Positions 1 to 7,891 of a stretch of DNA of 34,427 nucleotides are shown piece by piece. The translations under genes were made by a program, and so were the position numbers. Origin of the DNA: Candidatus Bathyarchaeota archaeon (GTDB lineage Archaea; Thermoproteota; Bathyarchaeia; Bathyarchaeales; Bathycorpusculaceae); contig JASEJA010000006.1 of assembly GCA_030017755.1 (NCBI GenBank), forward strand, positions 1 to 34,427, given 5' to 3'. Every line of letters starts with the position of its first letter. The stretch's first letter is position 1. Under the pieces are notes generated by a model. The model was not told the DNA's origin. It worked only from the letters and a program-made list of their open reading frames with translations, and did no database searches.

Positions 1-227
1 AGCACGTAACTGGCGTTAAAAAGGTTCACGTTGTTATAGGCGGCTTCCACCTGGCTGGAAAGGAATATGAACCAAGAATAAGCCAAACAGTTGAGAATTT
101 GAAAAGTATAAAGCCATATTTGATAGCGCCATCCCACTGCACTGGTTGGAGAGGTATTCAAGCCATAGCCCAAGCCATGCCAAAAGCCTTCGTCTGGAAC
201 AGCGTTGGAAACCTCTACGAGTTCTAA
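1..227 (+). CDS. MBL-fold metallo-hydrolase, C-terminal fragment (COG1237-like)
   Basis: The reading frame is open from the left edge (first full codon at base 3) to a TAA at 225-227, giving about 74 residues of a C-terminus. It shows GGFHL followed by PSHCTGW, which resemble the late metal-ligand region of metallo-beta-lactamase-fold proteins related to dihydropterin-ribofuranosylaminobenzene phosphate synthases (COG1237). The N-terminal HxHxDH motif lies outside the window, so the substrate cannot be judged. The family call rests on these two motifs. Confidence 0.75.
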   Translation, partial: HVTGVKKVHVVIGGFHLAGKEYEPRISQTVENLKSIKPYLIAPSHCTGWRGIQAIAQAMPKAFVWNSVGNLYEF

Positions 228-266
228 TAATGCCTCATAAGAAGAAGTCCTTGTTTTGAAGGTAAA

Positions 267-276
267 GTTTTATAAG
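267..276 (+). promoter_or_regulatory. Putative TATA box
   Basis: GTTTTATAAG lies in the gap between the MBL gene and the small zinc protein, about 76 bases before its ATG. It is a plausible archaeal TATA element, but the spacing implies a leader of about 50 bases. Confidence 0.35.
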
Positions 277-351
277 AGACAATGTCGTGAAACTAGTTCC
301 ATTGTGCAAACTTGTTTTTGCACATAAACCGTTAAGGAGATGAAATAGTTA

Positions 352-492
352 ATGTCGGGAAGAGAAATGCATAAGGCAGTTTGTGCTGATTGTGGAAAGG
401 AATGTGAAGTCCCCTTCAAACCTGACCCAAAGAGGCCAGTTTACTGCCGAGAATGCTGGTCAAAAAGAAGAAGTCAAAGAAGGAGATATTAG
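352..492 (+). CDS. Small CxxC-x17-CxxC zinc protein (46 aa)
   Basis: This 46-residue gene is too short for the ORF track. It starts at ATG after an AAGGAGA ribosome binding site (about 333-339). It has CADC near residue 11 and CREC near residue 32, separated by KECEVPFKPDPKRPVY, and a basic tail (SKRRSQRRRY). Spacing and the central VPFKP/RPVYC pattern match a widespread small prokaryotic zinc-binding family, often found alone or as a domain in other proteins. The molecular role is not known to me; the basic tail suggests nucleic-acid binding, which is inference. Confidence 0.8.
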   Translation: MSGREMHKAVCADCGKECEVPFKPDPKRPVYCRECWSKRRSQRRRY

Positions 493-586
493 TCTAAACT
501 AAAATGCCCTTCTTGTTAAACCATAATTTTCTAAATTTTAGTTTATAACATGCAAATTGCTGAGCAAATCCAGATTTCGGAGCACA

Positions 587-596
587 AATTTTAAAA
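587..596 (+). promoter_or_regulatory. TATA box for the ABC exporter operon
   Basis: AATTTTAAAA is centred about 40 bases before the TTG at 633, which places the expected transcription start near 620 and leaves a short leader. Confidence 0.5.
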
Positions 597-632
597 ACGG
601 CTTATCAATTGTTAAGCCTTCGGTGTCCATAA

Positions 633-1364
633 TTGAGTTTTGCAGTTGAAGCAAAAGAAGTCGTTAAAGTTTTCGGCGCCATTCACGCATTAGACGGATT
701 AACATTCAACGTTAAACGAGGAGAAATTTTCGGGCTTATCGGTCCAAATGGGGCTGGAAAAACAACAGCCCTACGCATTGTATCCACCTTGCTTTTGCCC
801 ACATCAGGCACCGTGAAAGTTTTCAACTTGGACGTTGTCCACGATGCGGATGAAGTTCGCAAGATAATAACCTATCTTCCAGAAGAGGCTGGAGCCTACC
901 GCAATTTGTCAGGATGGGAATATTTGCAGTTTATGGCAAACTTTAACACCAAAAACAAGAGTGAAGTTCAAGAAATTGTTAGGGAAGCGGCTGAAATCAC
1001 TGGTTTAGGTGAAAGATTAAGGGATAAAACCAAAACCTACAGTAAAGGAATGAAACGCCGACTCTTAGTCGCAAGGGCACTAATGACAAAGCCTAAACTC
1101 ACAGCTTTAGACGAGCCAACAAGCGGATTAGACGTTTTACACGCCTATCACGTGAGGGAAATAATAAAGCGTTACGTAAAAGAACATAACGTAACAGTGC
1201 TCCTCTCAAGCCACAACATGCTCGAAGTGGAACACCTCTGCGACAGAGTAGCCCTACTAAATAAGGGCAAGATAGTTGCAGAAGGAAAACCCAAAGAACT
1301 GAAAGAAAAGTACGAAAGCGCAAACTTGGAAGAAGTTTTCGCGAAGGTTGTTGGACTTGCTTAA
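633..1364 (+). CDS. ABC transporter ATP-binding protein (ABC-2 exporter type)
   Basis: This is the nucleotide-binding subunit that powers an ABC-2 exporter. Walker A is GPNGAGKT (residues 37-44), the signature is YSKGMKRR (136-143, the divergent form common in ABC-2/NatA-like exporters), Walker B ends in DEPTSGLD (160-167), and the switch histidine is in SSHNM (about 194). At 243 residues it is a complete single-domain ATPase. It starts with TTG. Its end overlaps the start of the permease gene by 17 bases, so the two are translationally coupled and should form one transporter. The exported substrate cannot be read from the sequence. Confidence 0.93.
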   Translation: MSFAVEAKEVVKVFGAIHALDGLTFNVKRGEIFGLIGPNGAGKTTALRIVSTLLLPTSGTVKVFNLDVVHDADEVRKIITYLPEEAGAYRNLSGWEYLQFMANFNTKNKSEVQEIVREAAEITGLGERLRDKTKTYSKGMKRRLLVARALMTKPKLTALDEPTSGLDVLHAYHVREIIKRYVKEHNVTVLLSSHNMLEVEHLCDRVALLNKGKIVAEGKPKELKEKYESANLEEVFAKVVGLA

Positions 1365-2628
1365 AGGCTTTGGAAACTTTTTGTTAAAAGAGCTTAAGGA
1401 ACTAATCAGAGACCCAAAAATCCTCTTAGCCATGGTGATAGTTCCATTAATAATGTTTCCTATTTTAGGCGCCATCCTGAATTTCTCGATGCAAGCAGCA
1501 CAAGAAACAGCCACAAAAATTACAGTGCTTATAATCAACCGTGACGGTGGGGAAAACTCCACCCGATTTATGGAGTATCTTAAGGCTTCAATGAAAGTTT
1601 TCACGGTCAACGTCTCAAAAATAGAGGATGCAGTGCCCCTATTAACAGAATATAACGCCACAGAAATAATTGAAATCCCAGAAACCTTTAGCCAATGCCT
1701 TGCCGCAGAAGAAAACGTTACAATAAGAGTTTACAGTGTTTTTTCTGGTGCTGGACTGTTTGAAGGAGCTGGAAGTTCAATCCTTGATGGTTTAGTTGAA
1801 CAGTTTAATCGAGAATTGGCTCCAAATTTGGTTATTTCAGCAAAATCCGCTATTATTAAGGGGCAAATTGTTGAGAATGTGGATTCGCGCATGCTTGGCA
1901 GTTTAATGCTTTCGCAAGCCATAACCATGCCAATAACCATAATGATTCTGCTCAGCTATTCAATGCAAATAGCCGCCACATCCGTAGCCATGGAAAAAGA
2001 AGAGAAAACATTGGAAACACTGTTAACTCTGCCAATGGACCGTTTCGCAATTCTCATGGGAAAATTGTCTGGTTCAATAATTGTTGCAGCCATCGGCGCT
2101 GTGGCTTACATGGCTGGCTTCAACTATTACATGAGCTCGTTTATGTCAACAATTTCAATAGGTGCAAATGTTGATTTGGTCTCTTTGGGGCTTGCTCCTT
2201 CACTTTTTGGTTACCTGCTTTTGGGCTTGTCATTGTTTGTCACTTTACTTTCAGCCTTAGCATTAGCCGTTATAATTTCCGCTTTTGCAGAAGACGTGCG
2301 AGGCGCCCAAGCCATAGTTGGCAACATCTACCCCCTAATATTCATACCATCCCTACTTCTAATGTACTTAGATGTTAACGCTTTACCCATTGCACTAAGA
2401 ATCTTTATTTACGCAATACCCTTCAGCCATCCAATAATAGCCGCCAAAGCCGTCACCATGGGCGACAATTTAACCGCTGCATTAGGCGTTGTTTATGTGG
2501 CGGCATTCACCATTATTATCATGTATGTTGCATCACGTTTGTTTGCAACAGAGAAAATTCTAACTGCAAAGCTAAGGTTTAAAGGATTAAGAAGACGCAA
2601 AAGAGTAACCACTGAAGAGTTACAGTAA
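1348..2628 (+). CDS. ABC-2 type permease (NatB-like)
   Basis: This is the membrane subunit partner of the preceding ATPase. A TM segment near residues 28-48 (LAMVIVPLIMFPILGAIL) is followed by a soluble domain of about 140 residues, probably extracytoplasmic. Five further hydrophobic segments lie between about 185 and 400, and the tail is basic (RFKGLRRRKR). Single TM plus large loop plus five-TM bundle is the layout of ABC-2 permeases such as NatB. KEEKTLETLLTLPM after the second TM is the usual cytoplasmic coupling region of this family. The TTG start overlaps the ATPase gene. Substrate unknown. Confidence 0.9.
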   Translation: MLDLLKGFGNFLLKELKELIRDPKILLAMVIVPLIMFPILGAILNFSMQAAQETATKITVLIINRDGGENSTRFMEYLKASMKVFTVNVSKIEDAVPLLTEYNATEIIEIPETFSQCLAAEENVTIRVYSVFSGAGLFEGAGSSILDGLVEQFNRELAPNLVISAKSAIIKGQIVENVDSRMLGSLMLSQAITMPITIMILLSYSMQIAATSVAMEKEEKTLETLLTLPMDRFAILMGKLSGSIIVAAIGAVAYMAGFNYYMSSFMSTISIGANVDLVSLGLAPSLFGYLLLGLSLFVTLLSALALAVIISAFAEDVRGAQAIVGNIYPLIFIPSLLLMYLDVNALPIALRIFIYAIPFSHPIIAAKAVTMGDNLTAALGVVYVAAFTIIIMYVASRLFATEKILTAKLRFKGLRRRKRVTTEELQ

Positions 2629-2673
2629 AGCTTTTCCATTAAACCCTATAACTTGCAGTTAGGTGTTTACCAC

Positions 2674-3777
2674 ATGGGCATCCAACAAATTGAAGTTTTC
2701 CCTGTAACCCTACGTTATAAGGAACCCTTTAGAATAGCCCCAGAAGCCCACACAGAAAGCCACAACGTAATCGTAAAAATAGTTACAGATTACGGCGTAA
2801 TAGGTTGGGGCGAATCTTCACCATCAGAAAGGGTAACTGGCGAAACCGCAGAAACCGTCATTAAGGCTATTGATAAAATTGCGCCGAAACTAATTGGAAT
2901 GTGCCCCCTAAGAATTGAGCAAACAGTTGAAATGATGGACTCAATCGTAAAGGATAATCCAGCTGCAAAAGCAGCCATAGACATAGCCTTACACGACATC
3001 TTAGGTAAAACCGTTAAGAAACCGCTCTTCATGGTTATGGGAGGCTACCGCACACAAGTCCAAACAGACATTACCTTGGGAATAAAATCTCCAAAAGAAA
3101 TGGCTAAAGACGCCGCAAACGCTGTTAAAAGAGGTTTTAAAGCTTTAAAAGTGAAAGTCGGCGTTAACCCAACAGAAGACATTGAAAGAATAAGGCTAAT
3201 CCGCGAGGCAGCTGGCGAAGAAGTTCAAATAAGAATTGATGCAAACCAGGGCTGGACGCCAAAACAAGCCATAACAGCCCTAAACAAAATGGAAAAATTT
3301 AACATCCAATTCGCTGAACAACCAGTCCCAGCAGAAAACATGAAAGGCTTAATAGAAGTCAAGAAAAATTCGCCAATACCACTAATGGCAGACGAAAGCA
3401 TCCACTCGCCACAAGATGCCATACGCCTAATAAAAGCTGAAGCCGTAGACCTAATAAACATTAAGCTAATGAAAAGCGGAGGAATACTAAAGGGGAGAAA
3501 AATCGCAGAAATCGCCGAAGCCGCCAATATACCATGCATGATAGGATGCATGGGAGAATCCGAAATAGGCATAGCCGCAGGAGCGCATTTAGCTGCTGCA
3601 GCCAAAAACATACAATACGCAGATTTAGACTCAGACCTTCTATTGAAGGATAAGCTTGTTAAAAAGGGTGGAACAAAAGTCGAAAATTCCATGCGCACAT
3701 TTCCAAAACAAAATGGATTAGGCATAAAAGAAGTGAACGAGAAACTGTTGGGAAAGCCGAAAAAGATTTACAAATAA
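2674..3777 (+). CDS. Dipeptide epimerase (enolase superfamily, AEE-like)
   Basis: This is an enolase-superfamily enzyme of the muconate-cycloisomerase subgroup. From the ATG at 2674 it has the KVK base motif (159-161), metal ligands D189 (RIDANQ), E215 (AEQPVP) and D240 (MADES), and the opposite lysine in INIKLMKSGG (264). Near the C-terminus, YADLDSDLLL resembles the Asp-x-Asp element that binds the dipeptide amino group in L-Ala-D/L-Glu epimerases, so it probably epimerises a dipeptide. Exact specificity is not visible. The ORF track begins at a TTG (2653), but AGGTG at 2661-2665 is well spaced for the ATG at 2674. It follows the ABC exporter closely and may be co-transcribed. Confidence 0.85.
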   Translation: MGIQQIEVFPVTLRYKEPFRIAPEAHTESHNVIVKIVTDYGVIGWGESSPSERVTGETAETVIKAIDKIAPKLIGMCPLRIEQTVEMMDSIVKDNPAAKAAIDIALHDILGKTVKKPLFMVMGGYRTQVQTDITLGIKSPKEMAKDAANAVKRGFKALKVKVGVNPTEDIERIRLIREAAGEEVQIRIDANQGWTPKQAITALNKMEKFNIQFAEQPVPAENMKGLIEVKKNSPIPLMADESIHSPQDAIRLIKAEAVDLINIKLMKSGGILKGRKIAEIAEAANIPCMIGCMGESEIGIAAGAHLAAAAKNIQYADLDSDLLLKDKLVKKGGTKVENSMRTFPKQNGLGIKEVNEKLLGKPKKIYK

Positions 3778-3811
3778 ACTAACGCTTACTAAAGGCAAGG
3801 AGCAAAAACCA

Positions 3812-4630
3812 TTGGTTTCTCTTAGAGCTTTAGCACCTTCATTAACACGTATCACTGTCGCTGCTGCTGTTGGAGCAGCATTGCATATAGGACAAGGCGA
3901 CCCAAACTTGATAGACGCCAAAGCCGTGGAATTTTTAAGAGCCGTACTAGCCCAAACCGATGTGGAAGGAGAAGTCATCTCCTGCGAAGGACCAAAAGAC
4001 AATGCCCCAGCCTTTATGAAAAGAGAAAAAGTTGGAACTGGAAAAGGTCCAAAAGTGGAGTTTGTCATAGACCCAGTTGATGGAAGCACAGCCGCATCAA
4101 AAGGCAGAAAAGACGCAATTTCCGCCCTAGCCTGCGCACCAGCTGGTTGTTTTCAAGTTCTCCCAGACGACGGATACTATTTCAAAGTGGCAACAGATTA
4201 CAACTCAATTGGCAAAATTTCCCTTGACATGCCCATAGAAGAAATAGTACGCACAGTTGCAAAAGAAAAAAGTTTACCACTCGAAAACTTCACCGTTATA
4301 ATATTAGAACGTAAAGTGCCTAGGTGGAACAATGCTCGTAAAAGTTTGGAAAGAAAAAAAGACGACCCAAAAAGACTGGAAAGACTAAAAAAGGAAGGAG
4401 TTAACACAGAAAAAGTTTACAACCAAGACGAGCTAGCAAAAGGCAACGAGCTAGTTTTTGCTGCATCTGGCGTTACAAAGGGTGAACTTCTAGACGGAGT
4501 CCGCTTCATCCCAAACGGAGCCATAATAAACTCAATCTGTATGAGACTACCAAGCGGAACATTGGAAAAATCAGAAACAACCCTAAGATTTAAAGCCCAT
4601 CCAATCTACAAGCACTTCATAATAAAATAA
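3812..4630 (+). CDS. GlpX-like class II fructose-1,6-bisphosphatase family protein
   Basis: The protein resembles class II (GlpX) fructose-1,6-bisphosphatases, Mg-dependent sugar phosphatases of the Li-sensitive phosphatase superfamily. It shows DPVDGST at 87-93 followed by GRKDAISALA (compare DPIDGT...GQANALAVLA), an acidic CEGPKD site near 59-63, and FAASGVTKGELLDGV, which corresponds to the FAATGVTDGDLL segment. At 272 residues it is shorter than bacterial GlpX (about 330). The start is TTG with AAGGAG at 3797-3802. Most archaea use the bifunctional FBP aldolase/phosphatase for gluconeogenesis, so the substrate of this copy deserves caution. Confidence 0.8.
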   Translation: MVSLRALAPSLTRITVAAAVGAALHIGQGDPNLIDAKAVEFLRAVLAQTDVEGEVISCEGPKDNAPAFMKREKVGTGKGPKVEFVIDPVDGSTAASKGRKDAISALACAPAGCFQVLPDDGYYFKVATDYNSIGKISLDMPIEEIVRTVAKEKSLPLENFTVIILERKVPRWNNARKSLERKKDDPKRLERLKKEGVNTEKVYNQDELAKGNELVFAASGVTKGELLDGVRFIPNGAIINSICMRLPSGTLEKSETTLRFKAHPIYKHFIIK

Positions 4631-4696
4631 CCAAAAAGTACTGGGTCGACGAATGAAAACTGGCGTTTAAAATTTACAACGCAGCGAAAAACTTTT

Positions 4697-5176
4697 TCAT
4701 GGTTTTTGCGTCCATTTTTTGAAGCGTTTCAGCACCTCTTTTGGAATTGGGTTTATGTATTCAAGGTTTACGCGTTTGCAAAGTTTTTGAAAGTTTGTAT
4801 CTGTTGTTATGATAGCGGATGCATTTTCTTGTATTGCTGCTGCGAGGTAAACGCAATCATATATGTCGTGGTTCAACTTTTCAGCGAGCTCAAAGCTTCT
4901 GGTTAGAGTTTGCCTTTGAAGGCAGTAATAATGTGGGCGGTCATAATTTTCTACGAAGTATTTGACTGCTTTTGCGCTCTCCGCCTTGTCGCATCCCCAT
5001 TTTTCAGTCATTATCCAATAGGTTCTTATTGGGAGAATATTCATAATAAGCGGTGTATACACTCCGCTAAGTCCTTCCTCCATTATAGAAGACACGTGTT
5101 CATTTCCAGGGTGGTCACTGACTAAGTATATTGCCAATACATTAACATCTAGAATTCTCCTATCTTCAATCGCCAA
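4697..5176 (-). CDS. vapC: PIN-domain protein, VapC-type toxin
   Basis: This 159-residue protein has a PIN-like layout. LDVNVLAIYL at the N-terminus carries the first acidic residue, HDIYDCVYLAAA supplies the mid-domain aspartates, and IITTDTNFQKL supplies the last. Such proteins are Mg-dependent ribonuclease toxins. The usual second glutamate after the first helix is not obvious (NILPIRTYWIM instead), so activity should be checked. It overlaps the upstream antitoxin gene by 11 bases, the typical antitoxin-first VapBC arrangement. Confidence 0.85.
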   Translation of the reverse strand: MAIEDRRILDVNVLAIYLVSDHPGNEHVSSIMEEGLSGVYTPLIMNILPIRTYWIMTEKWGCDKAESAKAVKYFVENYDRPHYYCLQRQTLTRSFELAEKLNHDIYDCVYLAAAIQENASAIITTDTNFQKLCKRVNLEYINPIPKEVLKRFKKWTQKP

Positions 5177-5387
5177 ATGTAGCCTCTCCCGCGTTCAGAA
5201 ATGCTTCCTTATCCCAATCTTGCTTTTTAGATTGCACTCGGAGAGGTTTTGGTATTACAGGCTTCAAAACCAGCGTCCCCTTCTCTTCTATCAACTCAAA
5301 CTCCGTTCCTGGTTTAAGGCGAAGCTGCTCCCTCTTCTGCGAAGGAATCAAAACTCTACCACGTTCATCCATCTTAATTTTTCCCAC
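5166..5387 (-). CDS. vapB: AbrB/MazE-type antitoxin, VapB-like
   Basis: This 73-residue protein has an N-terminal swapped-hairpin AbrB domain (KIKMDERGRVLIP...LRLKPGTEFEL) and a charged C-terminal tail likely to embrace the toxin. It starts at GTG, preceded by GGGTGAAGA as ribosome binding site. It lies directly upstream of the PIN gene and overlaps it. By family precedent it neutralises the PIN protein and represses the shared promoter. Confidence 0.87.
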   Translation of the reverse strand: MGKIKMDERGRVLIPSQKREQLRLKPGTEFELIEEKGTLVLKPVIPKPLRVQSKKQDWDKEAFLNAGEATFGD

Positions 5388-5420
5388 AATTCTTCACCCA
5401 CAAAATTAATAACAATTTAA

Positions 5421-5431
5421 CCCATATAAAC
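5421..5431 (-). promoter_or_regulatory. TATA box for vapBC
   Basis: On the minus strand TTTATATGGG lies about 35-40 bases before the VapB start, giving an expected transcription start just upstream of the GGGTGAAGA site. An AbrB-type antitoxin would be expected to autoregulate here. Confidence 0.5.
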
Positions 5432-5542
5432 GTTTAGAAATGCCCATTTATTCAACAGCTAACAGCCAACAACAAAAGACAGCATCTTTGCTCCATTTCA
5501 ACGAACCCTGCCTAAACTTTGCTTTAAAATTGCTTGAAAATA

Positions 5543-5712
5543 TGGGGCCGGTCGGATTTGAACCGACGACCTTTCCCCGGAAACAGCGCTTGACTGTTCC
5601 TACGGGTTTCTCTATGACCGCTCCAGAACTTCTTCATTCCGCGTCTTGCGGTCCGCAAACCCGTTTTGCTTATTCTGGAGCCCGTCGTCATACCTTCCTA
5701 GACTACGGCCCC
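5543..5712 (-). tRNA. tRNA with two introns, best read as tRNA-Trp(CCA)
   Basis: The acceptor arms are GGGGCCG (5712-5706) and CGGCCCC (5550-5544), with discriminator A at 5543 and no encoded CCA. The D arm is GTC-TAGGAAGGTAT-GAC and the T arm is GTCGG-TTCAAAT-CCGAC. The anticodon stem is ACGGG (5685-5681) with CCCGT (5606-5602). Reading the loop as CTCCAGA gives anticodon CCA at 5678-5676. Removing a 67-nt insert after position 37 (5674-5608) and a 29-nt insert in the variable region (5601-5573) leaves a 74-nt molecule with normal geometry. Exact splice points may shift by a base or two. The D arm also resembles tRNA-Pro, but no T-NGG anticodon is present next to the stem. Confidence 0.8.
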
Positions 5713-5742
5713 TTTTCCTAAGGCATTAGATTAACTGGGAAG

Positions 5743-5755
5743 GATAAAATATATG
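5743..5755 (-). promoter_or_regulatory. TATA box for the tRNA gene
   Basis: On the minus strand ATATATTTTATCC lies about 31-43 bases before the tRNA 5' end, consistent with an archaeal promoter and a short trimmed leader. Confidence 0.55.
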
Positions 5756-5872
5756 CGTTATTCCTTGCATGATGAGAAATAACGCTTATGTATTTAGCGT
5801 GCAATCTGTAATGTTGATAGCGAAACTATCTGTTAGGGGCTGTTTGAAACGGGAAAAGAATCTGCGGCTGAT

Positions 5873-6943
5873 TTGCCAAAGAAGTTTATTCTATACAAAG
5901 ATTTAGATGGAACCTCCTATGATGTTGAACTGCCTTTAACATCAAACGTAGACGCTGATGAACTTAGAGAAAGCCTTGGTTTACCATCTTACATCGACTT
6001 AAACTATTTTCCCATGAGAAGTGCCATGGTTACTCTTTGGGCATCTATAAACGCGCATAGACTTCATGAATTATATCCTCATGCATTTGAAAAGAGAGTT
6101 AGCAAAGAACCTATTCCAGCTCTGCTGTTCGGTGGAGCCGCCGTCAAAATTCTCTGTAAAAGTGCAAATTCGGGAGGGACGCTGGCTCGAGCCATAAAAG
6201 ATACTGATTTTATAGTTCCTAAAAAACAGGGAATGGAATTTTTTAAGCTTCTTTTAAACATGGATAAAGCATTTGGAACGCAGTACAAGTCTTTTGCGAC
6301 GGCTAATGATCGACGCTTTAATATGTGGCGGCATGGCGAAAGGTATAGGCTTACTACGATTAATGGCGTAACAGAGGATGGATTGCCCACGATAACTGTT
6401 TTGGACCTTTTCTGCGATTATATAGATTTAAGGCATAAAGTGGAGGTCAAGGACGAGTTCGAAAGGCATAAAGAAAACCTCTTCACTATTGGCTTAGAGT
6501 GTCTGTTGCTTTCTAAGGCTCAGTTCATTTTTGACATGCCAAAAGATTGTATTGATGACTTGGAACGTTACAAACAGGAGTATAGAATTATCTCTTACCC
6601 ACATTATGCAAAGGACAGAATCATAATCGGAATGGAAGAGAAAGATGTTAAAGACGTTTGCGCAGTCTTCTTAGACCACGAAATTGGAGAAGGAGCCGAA
6701 AAGGTAAATTCTCACAAAATGCGGAAGATTTTGGAGAAGGATAAAAAGCTTGCCTTAACTGTTACGCTTAACCTTAAAAACATTATTGAAAAGCCAGATG
6801 AACTCAAAAAATGGATGTCGAAAAGCGAAGTTTCAACTGTTGTCGATAGAGTGGAAAGCCTCTTGAAACAGTTGCCAGTTGTCAACAAGAAATGGGATAA
6901 ACCATGGTGGAACACAGCCGTCGAAACACCTGTTATTGAGTAG
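5873..6943 (+). CDS. Nucleotidyltransferase-like protein, function unknown
   Basis: This 356-residue protein has a nucleotidyltransferase-like core: LLFGGAAVKIL (glycine pair before a helix, about 85), KDTDFIV (paired Asp, about 109-113), a later VLDLFCDYID (possible third acid), and then a helical segment with LLLSKAQFIFD. This order (GG, D-x-D, third D, helical lysine region) is seen in AbiEii/MNT-like enzymes. The C-terminus (KPWWNTAVETPV) resembles the end of the protein at 10741 (KRWYNPVERPE), so the two appear paralogous. Start chosen at TTG; the frame closes 37 bases upstream. The substrate is unknown. Confidence 0.6.
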   Translation: MPKKFILYKDLDGTSYDVELPLTSNVDADELRESLGLPSYIDLNYFPMRSAMVTLWASINAHRLHELYPHAFEKRVSKEPIPALLFGGAAVKILCKSANSGGTLARAIKDTDFIVPKKQGMEFFKLLLNMDKAFGTQYKSFATANDRRFNMWRHGERYRLTTINGVTEDGLPTITVLDLFCDYIDLRHKVEVKDEFERHKENLFTIGLECLLLSKAQFIFDMPKDCIDDLERYKQEYRIISYPHYAKDRIIIGMEEKDVKDVCAVFLDHEIGEGAEKVNSHKMRKILEKDKKLALTVTLNLKNIIEKPDELKKWMSKSEVSTVVDRVESLLKQLPVVNKKWDKPWWNTAVETPVIE

Positions 6944-7838
6944 CTTTTTTCCATTTTATTAGTTGTTTAATCATGTTATAGGCTTCTTTTCTTGAAATAC
7001 CTATTTTGGATAGAGAAAGGTCTAAAGTTTCTTGTTTTGAATAAAGTCTTAGACATATTTCATGTTTAGGAGTAATGAATATTGTTACGTCGTCGAATTT
7101 GGACCACGCGGCTTTTGTCACCTTTTTTCCTTCTTGCAGTTCGAACCCATTTTTGTCAAATGTTAAAGTTGTGTGATAACGAGTTCTATAGAGTCGATGC
7201 CCAACCACCAAGGAGATTATTGCCACCATAAGAATAATTTCAAGACGAAGTATTTGCAATAACCTTCCAAAAAAGGCTAGGGTAATCAGCGCTAATATGC
7301 CTAAAAAAAATGTAAAGGTAAAGCTTTTAAGGTAGTTTGGCAAGTCGAATGCTTCAAATTTTGCTTCAGTTAATTTAAGCTGTTTCATAAGAGCTTTTCC
7401 AAGGACGTTTTTTGAGGCAACAACAGTTTTTGAAGCAAGACTCTGCAGCGTTACGCCAACTCTTGGGTCAGCAATGTTTTCCACAGCTTCTCTAACATCT
7501 TTTTTTATGGGTTCTGTCTGGATCAGCCCTAGAAAAATCCAGTCTTCGCCAGAAAACTTGTTTTTAGATTGTATTATTAAGTTTCTTAGAGATTTTAAGT
7601 CTATTTCTGGAGAGGTGTATAGGAGAAGGTGAATCTTGTATTTCGGAGTTACAAAGGCTGAGAAAATCTTTGACAGAAAAAAGCCTTTTTCTTCTAACCC
7701 GCCTATTGCGTAAATTGGGAACGTAAACTCTCCTATTTTGAAGTTTCTACGAATTTCCTTAAAGTTTGCTATCCAACGGAATTTTCCTTTTACCAGTTGT
7801 TCTTCGGCTAAGTCTATGATTAAATTTAGTTCATACAT
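6933..7838 (-). CDS. Two-TM membrane protein, function unknown
   Basis: The ORF track starts far inside the neighbouring permease gene. The ATG at 7838 (MYELNLIIDL) has GGTG eight bases upstream and avoids the overlap, giving about 301 residues. A soluble N-terminal half of about 180 residues is followed by two TM segments (FTFFLGILALITLAFF and IILMVAIISLVVG) and a C-terminal cytoplasmic-looking domain of about 80 residues with alternating charged and hydrophobic strands, possibly PH-like. It lies just downstream of an APC permease on the same strand and may be co-transcribed. I do not recognise the family. Its 3' end overlaps the gene at 5873 by 11 bases, tail to tail. Confidence 0.7.
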   Translation of the reverse strand: MYELNLIIDLAEEQLVKGKFRWIANFKEIRRNFKIGEFTFPIYAIGGLEEKGFFLSKIFSAFVTPKYKIHLLLYTSPEIDLKSLRNLIIQSKNKFSGEDWIFLGLIQTEPIKKDVREAVENIADPRVGVTLQSLASKTVVASKNVLGKALMKQLKLTEAKFEAFDLPNYLKSFTFTFFLGILALITLAFFGRLLQILRLEIILMVAIISLVVGHRLYRTRYHTTLTFDKNGFELQEGKKVTKAAWSKFDDVTIFITPKHEICLRLYSKQETLDLSLSKIGISRKEAYNMIKQLIKWKKATQ

Positions 7839-7891
7839 GTAAAACACCATTAACATTAAACGAAAAATAAAAAGAAGAAGGGTATTTAAGG

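Noticed and set aside
5440-5721. ORF of 93 aa on the plus strand
   Set aside because: It overlaps the minus-strand tRNA gene exactly and includes the GPVGFEPTTFP pattern that the antisense of a tRNA T arm produces.
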